Assembly: GCA_022843385.1 (NCBI GenBank)
Contig: JALHNT010000012.1
Coordinates: forward strand, 92,839-156,838
Source of the DNA: Anaerolineae bacterium
GTDB taxonomy: Bacteria; Chloroflexota; Anaerolineae; Aggregatilineales; Phototrophicaceae
Reading direction: 5' to 3'
Length of the DNA: 64,000 nt
Position numbers and translations under genes: made by a program. This document shows positions 54,283 to 63,969 of the stretch, piece by piece. The notes under the pieces were generated by a model, which searched no databases, was not told where the DNA came from, and saw only the letters and a program-made list of their open reading frames with translations. The number at the start of each line of letters is the position of its first letter. The first letter of the stretch is position 1.

Positions 54283-54911
54283 CGATTTCGGCTCAGATGG
54301 TGAAGGACCTGCGGGATGCCACTGGCGCTGGCCCGCTGGATTGCAAAAAAGCGCTCGAAACCAACGGCGGCGATGTGCAGAAGGCCATCGACTGGCTGCG
54401 CGAAAAGGGTCTAGCGAAGGCAGCCAAGAAACTGGGCGCTGGCCGTACCATGAACGACGGCATCATTTCCACCTATGTCCACCACGACAAGCGGCTGGCG
54501 GTGATGGTGGAGGTGAACTGCGAAACTGACTTCGTGGCACGTACCGAGAAGTTCCAGGATTTCGCCTATAACATCGCTATCCACATCGCCAATCTGATGC
54601 CGCGCTACGTGCGCCGCGAGGATGTCCCGGCGGCTGTGGTGGAAGCCGAGCGTGAGCTGCAAAAGCAGCGCGCCATGAATGAAGGCAAGAAGCCGGAGAA
54701 CGTCATCGAGAAAATCGTTGATGGACGCATGGAGAAGTTCTACGAAGAAATCGTGCTGCTCGATCAGCCCTTCGTCAAGGACGATGCCAAGAAGGTGTCG
54801 CAGCTCCTCTCGGAAGCGGTGGTCGAACTGGGCGAAAGCATCCAGATCAATCGCTTTGCCCGCTTCAAGATCGGTGAGAGCGTGGACGCCAACGGTGAGT
54901 CCGGTGCGTAA
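54279..54911 (+). CDS. tsf: Elongation factor Ts, short form
   Basis: 210 residues, about 70 fewer than the Escherichia coli protein. The N-terminal UBA-like domain [45 protein letters not shown] and the TDFVAR motif ([20 protein letters not shown]) that displaces Mg-GDP from EF-Tu are intact. The C-terminal half matches one dimerisation subdomain only ([28 protein letters not shown]). Short, one-subdomain forms are known from thermophiles, cyanobacteria and Chloroflexota. ATGA overlap with rpsB. Confidence 0.97.
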   Translation: MTISAQMVKDLRDATGAGPLDCKKALETNGGDVQKAIDWLREKGLAKAAKKLGAGRTMNDGIISTYVHHDKRLAVMVEVNCETDFVARTEKFQDFAYNIAIHIANLMPRYVRREDVPAAVVEAERELQKQRAMNEGKKPENVIEKIVDGRMEKFYEEIVLLDQPFVKDDAKKVSQLLSEAVVELGESIQINRFARFKIGESVDANGESGA

Positions 54912-54941
54912 GCAGTTACAGAGCATAGACAGGTGATAAGC

Positions 54942-55719
<778 letters not shown>

Positions 55720-55752
55720 TTAGTGCCACCGCGGATACGTGACACAACAAAT

Positions 55753-55772
55753 GGGCAGGATGCAACCTGCCC
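55753..55772. terminator. Stem-loop between convergent genes after pyrH
   Basis: GGGCAGG-ATGCAA-CCTGCCC. On the minus strand it is followed by ATTTGTTG, and it is 22 bases beyond the stop of the minus-strand amidotransferase-like gene. It may serve both genes. Confidence 0.55.
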
Positions 55773-55793
55773 TGATTGCGATTGGCGTGCAGT

Positions 55794-56549
55794 CTATATC
55801 CGTCCCGCCAGCCAGCGCAGACTTTGCTGCCATAGGCGAGCATAGCCGGACCAGCGCAGGAAGGGCTGTGGACACCAGTGTGGCCCGATGTCAGAGGCCC
55901 AAATCAGGGTGCGTCCCTGCCCTACTGGACGCACGGCTAGCAGCGGGTGTTCGCCACTCTTCACCAGCAGGTGCCCTTCCGGGCGCAGCGTCAGTTCGTT
56001 GTAACCCAGCAGCGCCGGCCACTCGCCGCTGATACCCTCCAGAATCGGGTGCACCGCATCGACCACCTCGGCCACCACACCCTCTGGCACTTCGAACCGG
56101 TCATCGAAGGGGTGAATACTGACCGGCAGGATCGTCTCCAGTGGGGTGCGATAATACTTGGCCGAGCCGTAGATGCCCGCAAATGAGAGATAACCGCCGC
56201 ACATCGCCAGGCCGCCGCCCGCCTCGACCCATTGCTTCAGTAGCTTCAGACGGTTGGGCATGGTCTGACCGCGCAGCCACGTATCAGGATGCAGCAGCAG
56301 GGTATTGGCGCCAATATCGCTGAGCATTACAACATCGTACTGCGCCAGTTCATCGAGCGTCGTCGGGAAACGGGTCGCCGCCACATGCCCCGGCATATGC
56401 TCCAGCTTGAACTCATCACCAGTCAGCGCCTTCTCAAGATACTCGGTGCCAACTTCATAAACGGTGCTGGAGAAGAAATCCCAGCCTTTGAAATGGGTGC
56501 TGTTGGAAACCCAGGACTCGCCCGCCAGCAGAATTCGGATCGCGCTCAT
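55794..56549 (-). CDS. Class I glutamine amidotransferase-like protein
   Basis: 251 residues. The pattern IRILLAGESWVSNSTHFKGWDFFSSTVYEVG, then VMLSDIGANTLLLHPDTW, LLKQWVEAGGGLAMCGGYLSFAGIYG and VVDAVHPILEGISGEWPALLGYNE matches the COG5426 group of class I glutamine-amidotransferase-like proteins. The nucleophile-elbow region reads MCGGYLSF, with Cys in a slightly shifted position, so enzyme activity is uncertain. Members are often linked to sugar or cell-envelope genes. Single gene, convergent with pyrH. Confidence 0.75.
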   Translation of the reverse strand: MSAIRILLAGESWVSNSTHFKGWDFFSSTVYEVGTEYLEKALTGDEFKLEHMPGHVAATRFPTTLDELAQYDVVMLSDIGANTLLLHPDTWLRGQTMPNRLKLLKQWVEAGGGLAMCGGYLSFAGIYGSAKYYRTPLETILPVSIHPFDDRFEVPEGVVAEVVDAVHPILEGISGEWPALLGYNELTLRPEGHLLVKSGEHPLLAVRPVGQGRTLIWASDIGPHWCPQPFLRWSGYARLWQQSLRWLAGRI

Positions 56550-56708
56550 CTGTTTCAGCCTCCTGATCGGTGTTGATGTAGGGTGGATTGTACCGCTCAG
56601 CCGCAGCTTTGCGACACAACAGGCTCGATCAGCAGCAGGTCTTTTTGCCTCAGACGACGGTTCGGTGTATGCTGGTGCATAGAAGTAAATGTGACATGGA
56701 ATGAAGCG

Positions 56709-57557
56709 ATGCGTAAGCCATTAACTCTTGTAATTCTCCCGGCGGCGCTGCTGCTGTCCGGCTGCTTTCAACAGGCCAGCCAGAGCCTGCCTTTCACGCC
56801 GACACCGCCGGACGTGATGCCAGCCAGCGTGGGCATCACCACCGAACCGCAGATCAACAGCACCAGTTTGCCGACCAGCAGTGGTCAGTCTGTCAATCCG
56901 ACCGAGCCCGGCATCGTCATCACCATTATTGAACCGACGCGCGGCGCGCCAATGGAAGCGCCAACCGAAATTCCACCGCCAACCACCGCTGGCGGCGAGG
57001 GCGTTCAATTCGTCACGCCGATCAGCCCGATCGGGCCGATCACGCCGGATGTGCCAACCGCTCTACCACCAGAGTTACAGTCCGCGACGGCGACACCCTC
57101 CGGCCTGATTACGCCAACAGCGCTGGATCTGAACAATGTCGAAGGGAACACCCCCAGCGAAGGCAGCAGCGGTAACCCTGAATGCCAGTACACCGTCCAA
57201 CCCGGGGACACGCTCTACCGCATCGCCATTAACAACGATACAACTGTCTCTGGCATCCGCGAAGCCAATGGGTTGAGCGGGGACATCATCCAACCCGGTC
57301 AGGTGTTAACGCTACCGGATTGCGAGGGCAATGGGGAGGGCAGCGCCGCACCAACCACCAGCCCACCCACCGCTGCGCCGGCTAATCCGCCAGCAGGTAG
57401 CTCCACAAGCTATACGGTGCAACCGGGTGATACCCTGTTTATCATCGCCCAGCGTTACGGCGTTTCAGTGCAGGCCATCGTCAACGCCAACAATCTGACC
57501 AATCCCAACCGGCTGAGCGTTGGACAGGAACTGGTCATCCCGGCTCCCAGCGGGTAG
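56709..57557 (+). CDS. LysM-domain lipoprotein
   Basis: 282 residues from the ATG at 56709. The lipoprotein signal LVILPAALLLSGC has its lipobox Cys at about residue 18. A long Thr/Pro/Ser-rich linker (residues about 25-150) is followed by two LysM domains: CQYTVQPGDTLYRIAINNDTTVSGIREANGLSGDIIQPGQVLTLP and SYTVQPGDTLFIIAQRYGVSVQAIVNANNLTNPNRLSVGQELVIP, with another Pro/Thr linker between. LysM binds GlcNAc-containing glycans such as peptidoglycan. The protein is membrane-tethered and probably touches the cell wall or outer glycan. No catalytic domain. Confidence 0.88.
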   Translation: MRKPLTLVILPAALLLSGCFQQASQSLPFTPTPPDVMPASVGITTEPQINSTSLPTSSGQSVNPTEPGIVITIIEPTRGAPMEAPTEIPPPTTAGGEGVQFVTPISPIGPITPDVPTALPPELQSATATPSGLITPTALDLNNVEGNTPSEGSSGNPECQYTVQPGDTLYRIAINNDTTVSGIREANGLSGDIIQPGQVLTLPDCEGNGEGSAAPTTSPPTAAPANPPAGSSTSYTVQPGDTLFIIAQRYGVSVQAIVNANNLTNPNRLSVGQELVIPAPSG

Positions 57558-57571
57558 TACAAGCCATATCC

Positions 57572-57593
57572 GGGGCGGTTCACCTGCCGCCCC
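57572..57593. terminator. GC-rich stem-loop between convergent genes
   Basis: GGGGCGG-TTCACCTG-CCGCCCC, 15 bases after the LysM stop and 7 bases from the stop of the phosphorylase gene. No T-run follows; a shared weak terminator is possible. Confidence 0.5.
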
Positions 57594-57599
57594 ACATCA

Positions 57600-58355
57600 T
57601 CACAACGCTGATGCCGCCTCCAATGCCAGCCAGAATAACTTCTCGCGGGTGGAATGCAGCCCATCCCAATTGCGGTCATCCCACTCGTCACCGGTCAGGT
57701 CATCGCCACCGTAGAGCAATTGCCCCAGCGTGACTCCCCGGAATTGAGCGATGGCAAACAAGGAAGCCGCTTCCATCTCCACTGTCAGGCAGCCTTCGTC
57801 GCTGCGCCGTTTCATGCGGGCGCGGGTCTCGCGGTAGATAGCGTCAGTCGTCCAGGTCTTGCCCAGCACATAAGGGATGTGGTGATGCTCCAGCGCTGCC
57901 CGGATAGCTTGGACGGCCTCTGGGCTGGCCTCGACTTCGCGGCTGGCGGGCAGGTAGTGATACGACACACCTTCATCCCGAATGGCGTGGGTGGGGATGA
58001 CAGCATGACCGACGGTGATTTCGCGGTGCAGCACCCCTGCGCCACCGACGACGATGAACTTTCGGCAGCCCAGGGCGACACTCTCTTCCAGAAACGATGC
58101 CGCCAGCGGCGCGCCCACACCGGGATGAAACACGGCGATGGGGAGGTCGTTGAAAGTCATGCGGTAGATCGGGTTGCGACCGATCTCGCTGCGCAGCCGG
58201 TGGATGATGGGAGCCTCGGCACAGACCTGCGCCAACACCTCGTTGAAAAAACACAACACAGCGCGTTCTGGCATATCATCGCGCCGTGCCAGGTAATCAT
58301 GCGGTTCGATGATGGCGTCGCGCGCCGGGTCAAATTCCAGGATCGGATAATTCAT
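57600..58355 (-). CDS. Nucleoside phosphorylase (uridine/purine nucleoside phosphorylase family)
   Basis: 251 residues. The trimeric/hexameric NP-I family pattern: phosphate and ribose region FNDLPIAVFHPGVGAPLAASFLEESVALGCRKFIVVGGAGVL, base region IRDEGVSYHYLPAS, GKTWTTDAIYRETRARM and the conserved ribose-binding Glu in GCLTVEMEAASLFAIAQFRGV. It splits a nucleoside with phosphate to base and ribose-1-phosphate. Base specificity (uridine versus purine) cannot be fixed by eye. The N-terminus (YPILEFDPARDAIIEPHDYLARRD) is longer than in typical UdpA/DeoD. Confidence 0.9.
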   Translation of the reverse strand: MNYPILEFDPARDAIIEPHDYLARRDDMPERAVLCFFNEVLAQVCAEAPIIHRLRSEIGRNPIYRMTFNDLPIAVFHPGVGAPLAASFLEESVALGCRKFIVVGGAGVLHREITVGHAVIPTHAIRDEGVSYHYLPASREVEASPEAVQAIRAALEHHHIPYVLGKTWTTDAIYRETRARMKRRSDEGCLTVEMEAASLFAIAQFRGVTLGQLLYGGDDLTGDEWDDRNWDGLHSTREKLFWLALEAASAL

Positions 58356-58391
58356 GTTGCTACCCGCTTTCGTCGGTTGAATGGATCGCTA

Positions 58392-58973
58392 TCAATCGTT
58401 ATCTCGGCGCGCTGGACGCGCCCGGTTGGAACTGTTCACAATCAGGTAGAGCAGGACGCTGATGCCGTACACCAGCGCGAAAATGCCGATGATGCGCTTG
58501 CGGTACATCAGCAATTCTTCCTGTCCAGTGGTCTGGATGACCGGGATCGACTGTCCGGCGCGGAAGGTGAAGTACATCAGCAGGATCGAGAGGGCGGTGA
58601 CATAGGCCACCACCATCGGTTGGGCGCTTTCCGTGGGCAGACGGAGCAACGGGATCAGCACGATGAAACCCGCCACAAAGCCCCAGAAGCTTGGAGCAAC
58701 GATATTGGCGGTCGGAATTGTGCCAGTCAGATTCGCTAGAATAGCGTCGCCATTGCCCTGCTGATATAGGCCGATGCCGGTAACCGCCAGCACCCAGCCC
58801 AGTGCATAACCGGTGAGATTAAAGCGGTTGCTGCTGGTCAGCGCCATATAGGTCGCCACCACTAACAGCACGAAGGGAATGATGTACCCCAGATTCCCGC
58901 TTTCAACCAGCGGTTCGACACCAGCGGCAATCGCCTGAATCAGGCGCTCAATAAACGTGACAAGCCAATCCAT
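58392..58973 (-). CDS. Multi-pass membrane protein of unknown function
   Basis: 193 residues from the ATG at 58973, with GGAGG seven bases upstream; the preceding in-frame GTG is rejected. An amphipathic N-terminus (WLVTFIERLIQAIAAGVEPLVE) is followed by about five to six membrane segments (LGYIIPFVLLVVATYMAL, FNLTGYALGWVLAVTGIGLY, SFWGFVAGFIVLIPLLRL, VVAYVTALSILLMYF, IIGIFALVYGISVLLYLIV) and a short Arg-rich tail. It lies 36 bases upstream of the phosphorylase gene and is probably cotranscribed with it. No family recognised. Confidence 0.7.
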   Translation of the reverse strand: MDWLVTFIERLIQAIAAGVEPLVESGNLGYIIPFVLLVVATYMALTSSNRFNLTGYALGWVLAVTGIGLYQQGNGDAILANLTGTIPTANIVAPSFWGFVAGFIVLIPLLRLPTESAQPMVVAYVTALSILLMYFTFRAGQSIPVIQTTGQEELLMYRKRIIGIFALVYGISVLLYLIVNSSNRARPARRDND

Positions 58974-59024
58974 CACTCCCCCTCCATATCAAGTTACCTG
59001 ATTATAGCGCGTCTGTGACCCACA

Positions 59025-59073
59025 AAGCCCTCATCCCCCGCCCCTTCTCCCACACGCTGCGCTGGGAGAACGG
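59025..59073. repeat. Fragment of the CCCTCATCCC dispersed hairpin repeat
   Basis: AGCCCTCATCCCCCGCCCCT followed by CTCCCAC...GTGGGAG-type stem (CTCCCACACGCTGCGCTGGGAG). It lies upstream of the serine hydrolase gene and is open in that gene's frame, which can make a false long N-terminus. Confidence 0.65.
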
Positions 59074-59215
59074 GAGACTGGAACGACGAGTGCGCTTTCA
59101 AGGTGGCACTGGCGCGTTATCCACCCGACAAACCGGTCACAGACCAGACACATTGCGCAGACGGGAAAGATCAGCTACCCTCGCCGGTGTTAGCTTAATC
59201 TGGAGGCAGATATTC

Positions 59216-60955
59216 ATGACGAGCGCGATCAGCACGATTGGTGATTACATTCAGGAAGCGATGCAGTCGTGGCAAATTCCGGGGACGGCTGTGGCAGTGG
59301 TGCAGGGCGACGAGGTGCTGCATCTGGCGGGCTACGGGCTGCGCGATGTGGAAGCCAAGCTGCCGGTGACGCCCGATACCGGTTTCGCCTGCGCCTCGAT
59401 GACCAAAGCCTTCACGGCGATGGGCGTGGCGCTGCTGGTCGATGAAGGCAAGGCGGATTGGGATAAGCCGGTGCGCGAGTATCTACCGTCGTTCAAGCTG
59501 AAAGACTCATATGCCTCGGAGAACATCACGCTGCGCGATATGCTGGCGCATCGTTCCGGCCTGCCGCGCCATGATCTGGCCTGGTACGGCACCCCCTGGA
59601 CGCGCGAACAACTGGTACATAATGTCCGCTATCACGAGCCGAACAAGACCTTCCGCGCCACTTGGGAATATCAGAATCTGATGTACGTCACGGCAGGGTA
59701 TGTGAGCGGGCTGCTGGGGGGCGAGGCCAGTTGGGAGGACTTCATCCAGAAGCGCATCTTTGACCGGCTGGGGATGAGCCGCAGTTTCTTCAACGCGGCG
59801 GATATGGAAGGCACCGACGACTACTCGCTGCCCTATCGTCTGCGGCGAGAGGGCGGGGAACATCAGCTGGAAAAGATGCCCTTCTACACCAACTCGGTCA
59901 TGGGACCCGCCGGCAGCATCCACTCGACACTGAATGATCTGGTGAAGTGGCTGAAAGTCCATCTCAACGGCGGGCGCTCCGGCGATGTCGAGTTCGTGTC
60001 GGCGGGAAATCTGGCGCAGATGCACAAGCCGCAGATGATTATGCCGGTCGATGGCATGTCGGAAAAGCTGCACGGCACGACGCTGGCAGCTTATGGTCTG
60101 GGCTGGTTCATACAGCCCCGTCATGGCGCAACAGTGGTAGAGCATGGGGGCAATATCGATGGCTTCAGTCTGAACATCGGTTTTATCCCCCAGATCAGCA
60201 CGGGCTGGGTGGTGCTGACCAATATCGATGGCAAGCCGCTGCGCGATGTGCTCATGAGCGAGATCGCCGACCGGTTGCTGGGGGTTTCTGGCGGCGACTG
60301 GAACACCAAGTATCATGCCATCTGGTCGGAATTCGAGAAGGGGCAGGATCAAGGCCGCAGCGTGAGCAGCGATGAGCGCCAGGCCAATACCACCCCCACC
60401 CATCCCTTGAGCGATTATGCCGGTGATTATGAGGCAGAAGGCTATGCCGATGTCCAGATTCGACTGGAAGGCGAGCAGCTAGAAGCCTGGTTGGGCGGGT
60501 TGTGGTGGCCGCTGAACCATTATCACTACGACATCTTTGAGATGGATATGAAGCGCTTCGAGCTGAGTCTGAAGGTCAGTTTCCACACCGACCCACGCGG
60601 TGCCATCAGCGGTCTGTCACTGCCAGTTGAGCCAGCCGTCAAGGACATCGTGTTCACGCGCAAGCCGGTGCAGATCACTGCTGACGAGACGACGGCACTG
60701 ACCGGCGTCTATGACCTGCCGTTCGAGGGCATGGAACTGACAGTGTTCGCAAAGGCCGATCACAAGCTGTATGCCCAGGTGACCGGGCAGAGCGATGTCG
60801 AGCTGGTGCCTTACCGCCGCAGCGGGAATACCATCGACTACAATCTGAAAGGTGTGCCGAACGCAGCCCTCACCTTCGCTCAGGAGGCCGAGGGCTGGGT
60901 GGCGCTGTTGAAGCAGTTCAACATGGTACACCGCGCCCCACGCATCCGTTCGTAA
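59216..60955 (+). CDS. Serine hydrolase of the beta-lactamase/class C family with DUF3471-type tail
   Basis: 579 residues from the ATG at 59216 with GGAGG nine bases upstream; longer in-frame starts run through a repeat. Catalytic SxxK is Ser61-Met-Thr-Lys64 (GFACASMTKAFTAMG), YxN is Tyr152-Gln-Asn154 (TWEYQNLMYVTAGYV), and the third motif is VVEHGGNIDGF. The C-terminal 180 residues (SDYAGDYEAEGYADVQIRLEGEQLEAW...) form a beta domain as in DUF3471 esterases/peptidases. No signal peptide is seen, so the enzyme is probably cytoplasmic or leaderless. Likely an esterase or D-amino-acid peptidase rather than an antibiotic resistance enzyme. Confidence 0.9.
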   Translation: MTSAISTIGDYIQEAMQSWQIPGTAVAVVQGDEVLHLAGYGLRDVEAKLPVTPDTGFACASMTKAFTAMGVALLVDEGKADWDKPVREYLPSFKLKDSYASENITLRDMLAHRSGLPRHDLAWYGTPWTREQLVHNVRYHEPNKTFRATWEYQNLMYVTAGYVSGLLGGEASWEDFIQKRIFDRLGMSRSFFNAADMEGTDDYSLPYRLRREGGEHQLEKMPFYTNSVMGPAGSIHSTLNDLVKWLKVHLNGGRSGDVEFVSAGNLAQMHKPQMIMPVDGMSEKLHGTTLAAYGLGWFIQPRHGATVVEHGGNIDGFSLNIGFIPQISTGWVVLTNIDGKPLRDVLMSEIADRLLGVSGGDWNTKYHAIWSEFEKGQDQGRSVSSDERQANTTPTHPLSDYAGDYEAEGYADVQIRLEGEQLEAWLGGLWWPLNHYHYDIFEMDMKRFELSLKVSFHTDPRGAISGLSLPVEPAVKDIVFTRKPVQITADETTALTGVYDLPFEGMELTVFAKADHKLYAQVTGQSDVELVPYRRSGNTIDYNLKGVPNAALTFAQEAEGWVALLKQFNMVHRAPRIRS

Positions 60956-60981
60956 CAGACCTTCGTCAGCCATTTCGGGAG

Positions 60982-61018
60982 CGAGGCTGGTAGCATCGGC
61001 TATCGGCCTCGTTTTGAT
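60982..61018 (+). terminator. Rho-independent terminator after the serine hydrolase gene
   Basis: CGAGGC...GCCTCG, with inner pairing GTAGC/GCTAT, followed by TTTTGATTT. It starts 27 bases after the stop and ends right beside the stop of the minus-strand gene. Confidence 0.8.
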
Positions 61019-61483
61019 TTATCGGAAGATATAACCCAAAGAGAATGCAGATAAGCCTGACAGAAAGCCGATCATCCAAGAGTGGATGAATTCGACAAAT
61101 CCAGTGGATGAGTAAACTTCATCACTCGGATAAAACCATCTGCCTTCCAGGATGATGAAGAGCCGTAGCAGAAGAAGGATACACAACACGCCACTGATGA
61201 ATCCAATCAATGGGATCATCAGCGAAGAACGGGTGGAATAAACCGGTATCGCTTTGACCCGTAGTCCACTCAGCCAAACCAGCATCAGTGACACACAGAG
61301 ATAGGGCATGATCGAGGCCACCAGTACCATACATAGCAGACCATAATGTGGATAATCGGGTGCAGCACCCAGGATGGCAGAGGAGTAGAAGAAACCGGGG
61401 CAAATGCAGAATGCGCCAAGGGTGAATATCCCTGCCCAATAGCGCGAAGATGAGTTTGGTTTCATATTGCTGCGGCTTCTCAT
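61019..61483 (-). CDS. Small multi-pass membrane protein of unknown function
   Basis: 154 residues from the ATG that overlaps the upstream stop (TGATG); an ATG six codons further in is an alternative. About four membrane segments: WAGIFTLGAFCICPGFFYSSAIL, YGLLCMVLVASIMPYLCVSLMLVWL, SLMIPLIGFISGVLCILLLLRLFIIL and FIHSWMIGFLSGLSAFSLGYIF. The DNA is less GC-rich than its neighbours and shares this with the gene it is coupled to. No family recognised. Confidence 0.65.
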   Translation of the reverse strand: MRSRSNMKPNSSSRYWAGIFTLGAFCICPGFFYSSAILGAAPDYPHYGLLCMVLVASIMPYLCVSLMLVWLSGLRVKAIPVYSTRSSLMIPLIGFISGVLCILLLLRLFIILEGRWFYPSDEVYSSTGFVEFIHSWMIGFLSGLSAFSLGYIFR

Positions 61484-62442
61484 CACTCAACCAGGAAGGG
61501 TATCCAATACTCAGAGTATGAGGAGCCATCCAACCATACCTTAACTTGCAGCCGTCGATCGCCTTTCTGACCGTTTGCCACAAAGCAATCATAGTAGCTT
61601 CGCCTGGTCTTTTGATCATTGTTAGGCTCCAGTACCCCATTCATCCGATCAGTTATTGTTCCATTTTGGTTGATTCGGCCTGATGCCACTAATTGATTGC
61701 CAAGCATGACAGAGAAATAGCGATTGATGTAACCCGGAAATTTCATTTGTTCGGTTATTGATTTTAAGGAGAATCCGATGCATATCTCGCTACTCGTGAG
61801 AATAGACTTATCCTCATCTACTGTGACACCAAGCAGCTCTATCGGAGCATCGCTGAAGGGGTATACGATGTTCAGAGGGAGTGTCCGACACACATCATAG
61901 CAACTGAAGCGCCGTTCAAATGTCACAGGCTGAAGATGAGGATCGGTTGTATCGAGACGGATTTTCACCTGCCCGCTTGAATCCTCACATTTAGTACCCA
62001 GGATGGTAGGAGAGGTTTGGTTGACCTTAACATAATGAGCGTAACCCGATGTTTCAATCTCAAGCGTATCCGTGAATGGTTCAGCTACTTCTATGGCATC
62101 AAAGGGGTCGTAGCGGGGATACAACGGTTCATCGCAGAATTGTCTGGCAAACGTCGCTGCTTCACCAGCGGGCGCAACAAAAGTAAGCTTCAGAAACCCA
62201 CCCCGATCTCGATGACCCTCATAGTGAATATGGGTTGCGCTGCTGGGGATAGGTATCGTGAATCCACGATTGATAACGTCCAATGTCCAATCCGTCGGCT
62301 GGAATAGTCTCAACGCCAGTCCGATAATCAGGAGCAAGCCGCTGATAATGATCAGGCCGCTCATGGCGAATGGCTTAAGATACAGTGTGGTTTGTTTCAA
62401 TCTGTCCCAGATCATCTCTTCGCGACGGTGTTTACCCAGCAT
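61483..62442 (-). CDS. Membrane-anchored extracytoplasmic hypothetical protein
   Basis: 319 residues from the ATG at 62442; the ATG at 62415 is an alternative. A perfect TATAAT stands only four bases before the first ATG (62447-62452), which favours either a leaderless message or the later start. One membrane segment at about residues 27-48 (MSGLIIISGLLLIIGLALRLF). The rest is a beta-rich extracytoplasmic domain with several Cys (FARQFCDEPLYP, TKCEDSSGQ, RRFSCYDVCRTLPLN, YDCFVANGQ). Composition is AT-richer than the flanks. No family recognised. Confidence 0.65.
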   Translation of the reverse strand: MLGKHRREEMIWDRLKQTTLYLKPFAMSGLIIISGLLLIIGLALRLFQPTDWTLDVINRGFTIPIPSSATHIHYEGHRDRGGFLKLTFVAPAGEAATFARQFCDEPLYPRYDPFDAIEVAEPFTDTLEIETSGYAHYVKVNQTSPTILGTKCEDSSGQVKIRLDTTDPHLQPVTFERRFSCYDVCRTLPLNIVYPFSDAPIELLGVTVDEDKSILTSSEICIGFSLKSITEQMKFPGYINRYFSVMLGNQLVASGRINQNGTITDRMNGVLEPNNDQKTRRSYYDCFVANGQKGDRRLQVKVWLDGSSYSEYWIPFLVE

Positions 62443-62560
62443 TGCGATTATACACGCGGCAGCCGCTTGGGCCTCCGCTCACATTCTCATTTTTCGCCGC
62501 AGGGAGATTTCGGGTTACAATGGGCGGCACCCGTTCACCAGCGATGAAGGAGACCGCCGC

Positions 62561-63772
62561 ATGACCACCGCCCTTGACCAGCGCCTGCACGCGCAGATTG
62601 CCCATGCTTACACCCATGCCCCTGCCATCCGAGGCCTGCTCGATGCGGCTGGCGTGCAACCCGATGACATTCAGACCGTGACCGATCTGCCGCGCATTCC
62701 AGTGACGAGCAAGGACATGCTGGTGAAAATCCATCAGGAGAATCCACCGTTTGGTGGCTTCCTGGCGGTTGACCCGGAGACGCTGCCGCGCATCTACATT
62801 TCGCCAGGGCCGATCTTCGACCCGCAGCCGCCGGTGACGCCGGAGATGGCCGCCGCGCAGCTTGCGCCCTTTCAATATGTCGGCTTCGGCAAAGGGGATC
62901 GGGTGCTGAACACCTTCATGTATCATCTGGTGCCGGCGGGGCTGTTGCTGGATGAGGCGCTGCGGGCCTGCGGCGCGACTGTCATCCCCACCGGGCCGGG
63001 CAATACCGATTATCAGGTCGAGATCATGAGCAAGCTGGGCGCAACCGGCTTCGTCGGTCAGCCGAGCTATCTGGGTGTGATCCTGGATCGGGCGCGTGAG
63101 CTGGGCGTTGCAGTGACGATCAAAAAGGCGCTGTTCTCGGCAGAGCCTTATACCCTGATGCAGAAAATGCGCTTCGAGGGCGAGTATGGTATGAAGACAA
63201 CCTCGGCCTATGGCACAGCCGATCTGGGGCTGATCGGCTACACCCGCGATGGCGTCGAGGGATTCTGCCTGATGGAGTCGGTTTATGTTGAAATCTGCGA
63301 TCCGGTCAGCGGGCAGCCGTTGGAACCCGGCAGCACTGGCGAGATCGTGGTGACGACCTTCAACACTGGCTATCCGCTGGTGCGCTTCGGCACGGGCGAT
63401 CTGGGAGCGCTGGCGGCGACTCCGGCGGTGGAATGCGGCGGTGGTCAGCAGTTGTTGGGCATTTATGGGCGCAGCGGTGGGGCGGTCAAGGTGCGCGGTA
63501 TGTTCCTGCACCCGGACTCGCTGGGGCGGGCGAAGGTGTTCTTCCCCTCGATTAAACATATCCAGGCGGTCATCACCCGGCCAGAGGGCAAAGATCATGT
63601 GCTGGTGCGGTTGGAGATGCAACCTGGCGAAAGCGGCGAGGGCATCGGTCAGATGATCCAGGGTTTGGCGGAACAGGCTATCCGGCTGCGGATTGACGAA
63701 GTGGTGATTGTCCCCAGCGGGACAATTGACCCCAGCGAGCGCGCCGTCAAGGACGAGCGGACGTGGGAATAA
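62561..63772 (+). CDS. PaaK-like (phenylacetate-CoA ligase family) adenylate-forming protein
   Basis: 403 residues from the ATG at 62561 with AAGGAG eight bases upstream. Overall layout is that of phenylacetate-CoA ligases: VTDLPRIPVTSKDMLVKIHQENPPFGGFLAV, GFVGQPSYLGVILDRARELGV, KKALFSAEPYTLMQKMRFEGEYGMKTTSAYGTADLGLIGY (adenine/acyl site), GEIVVTTFNTGYPLVRFGTGDLGAL, and a C-terminal lid GRSGGAVKVRGMFLHPDSL. The P-loop that usually reads SSGTTGKP is replaced by YISPGPIFDPQPP, so ATP handling may differ. Substrate unknown; isolated gene. Confidence 0.82.
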   Translation: MTTALDQRLHAQIAHAYTHAPAIRGLLDAAGVQPDDIQTVTDLPRIPVTSKDMLVKIHQENPPFGGFLAVDPETLPRIYISPGPIFDPQPPVTPEMAAAQLAPFQYVGFGKGDRVLNTFMYHLVPAGLLLDEALRACGATVIPTGPGNTDYQVEIMSKLGATGFVGQPSYLGVILDRARELGVAVTIKKALFSAEPYTLMQKMRFEGEYGMKTTSAYGTADLGLIGYTRDGVEGFCLMESVYVEICDPVSGQPLEPGSTGEIVVTTFNTGYPLVRFGTGDLGALAATPAVECGGGQQLLGIYGRSGGAVKVRGMFLHPDSLGRAKVFFPSIKHIQAVITRPEGKDHVLVRLEMQPGESGEGIGQMIQGLAEQAIRLRIDEVVIVPSGTIDPSERAVKDERTWE

Positions 63773-63969
63773 ATCCTGAGTCTAGAGGTGGTGAATAGTT
63801 GCGAACCAACGCAGATGACCGCATTCAGTCACAAGGGATGCAGTTTTTTGTTGGACATTGAGTGAACGCAGAGCAGGGGACATAAGGAAGGAAAAGAGCG
63901 AGGGGAGGAAGGGTTGGTATCGTGTCATCCGCCGCAACCGGCTGAGGTGTGAGTGAGATTGAAAAGGGG

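Noticed and set aside
59015..59215. N-terminal extension of the serine hydrolase by 67 codons
   Set aside because: The extension runs through the CCCTCATCCC repeat fragment, and GGAGG lies correctly before the ATG at 59216.
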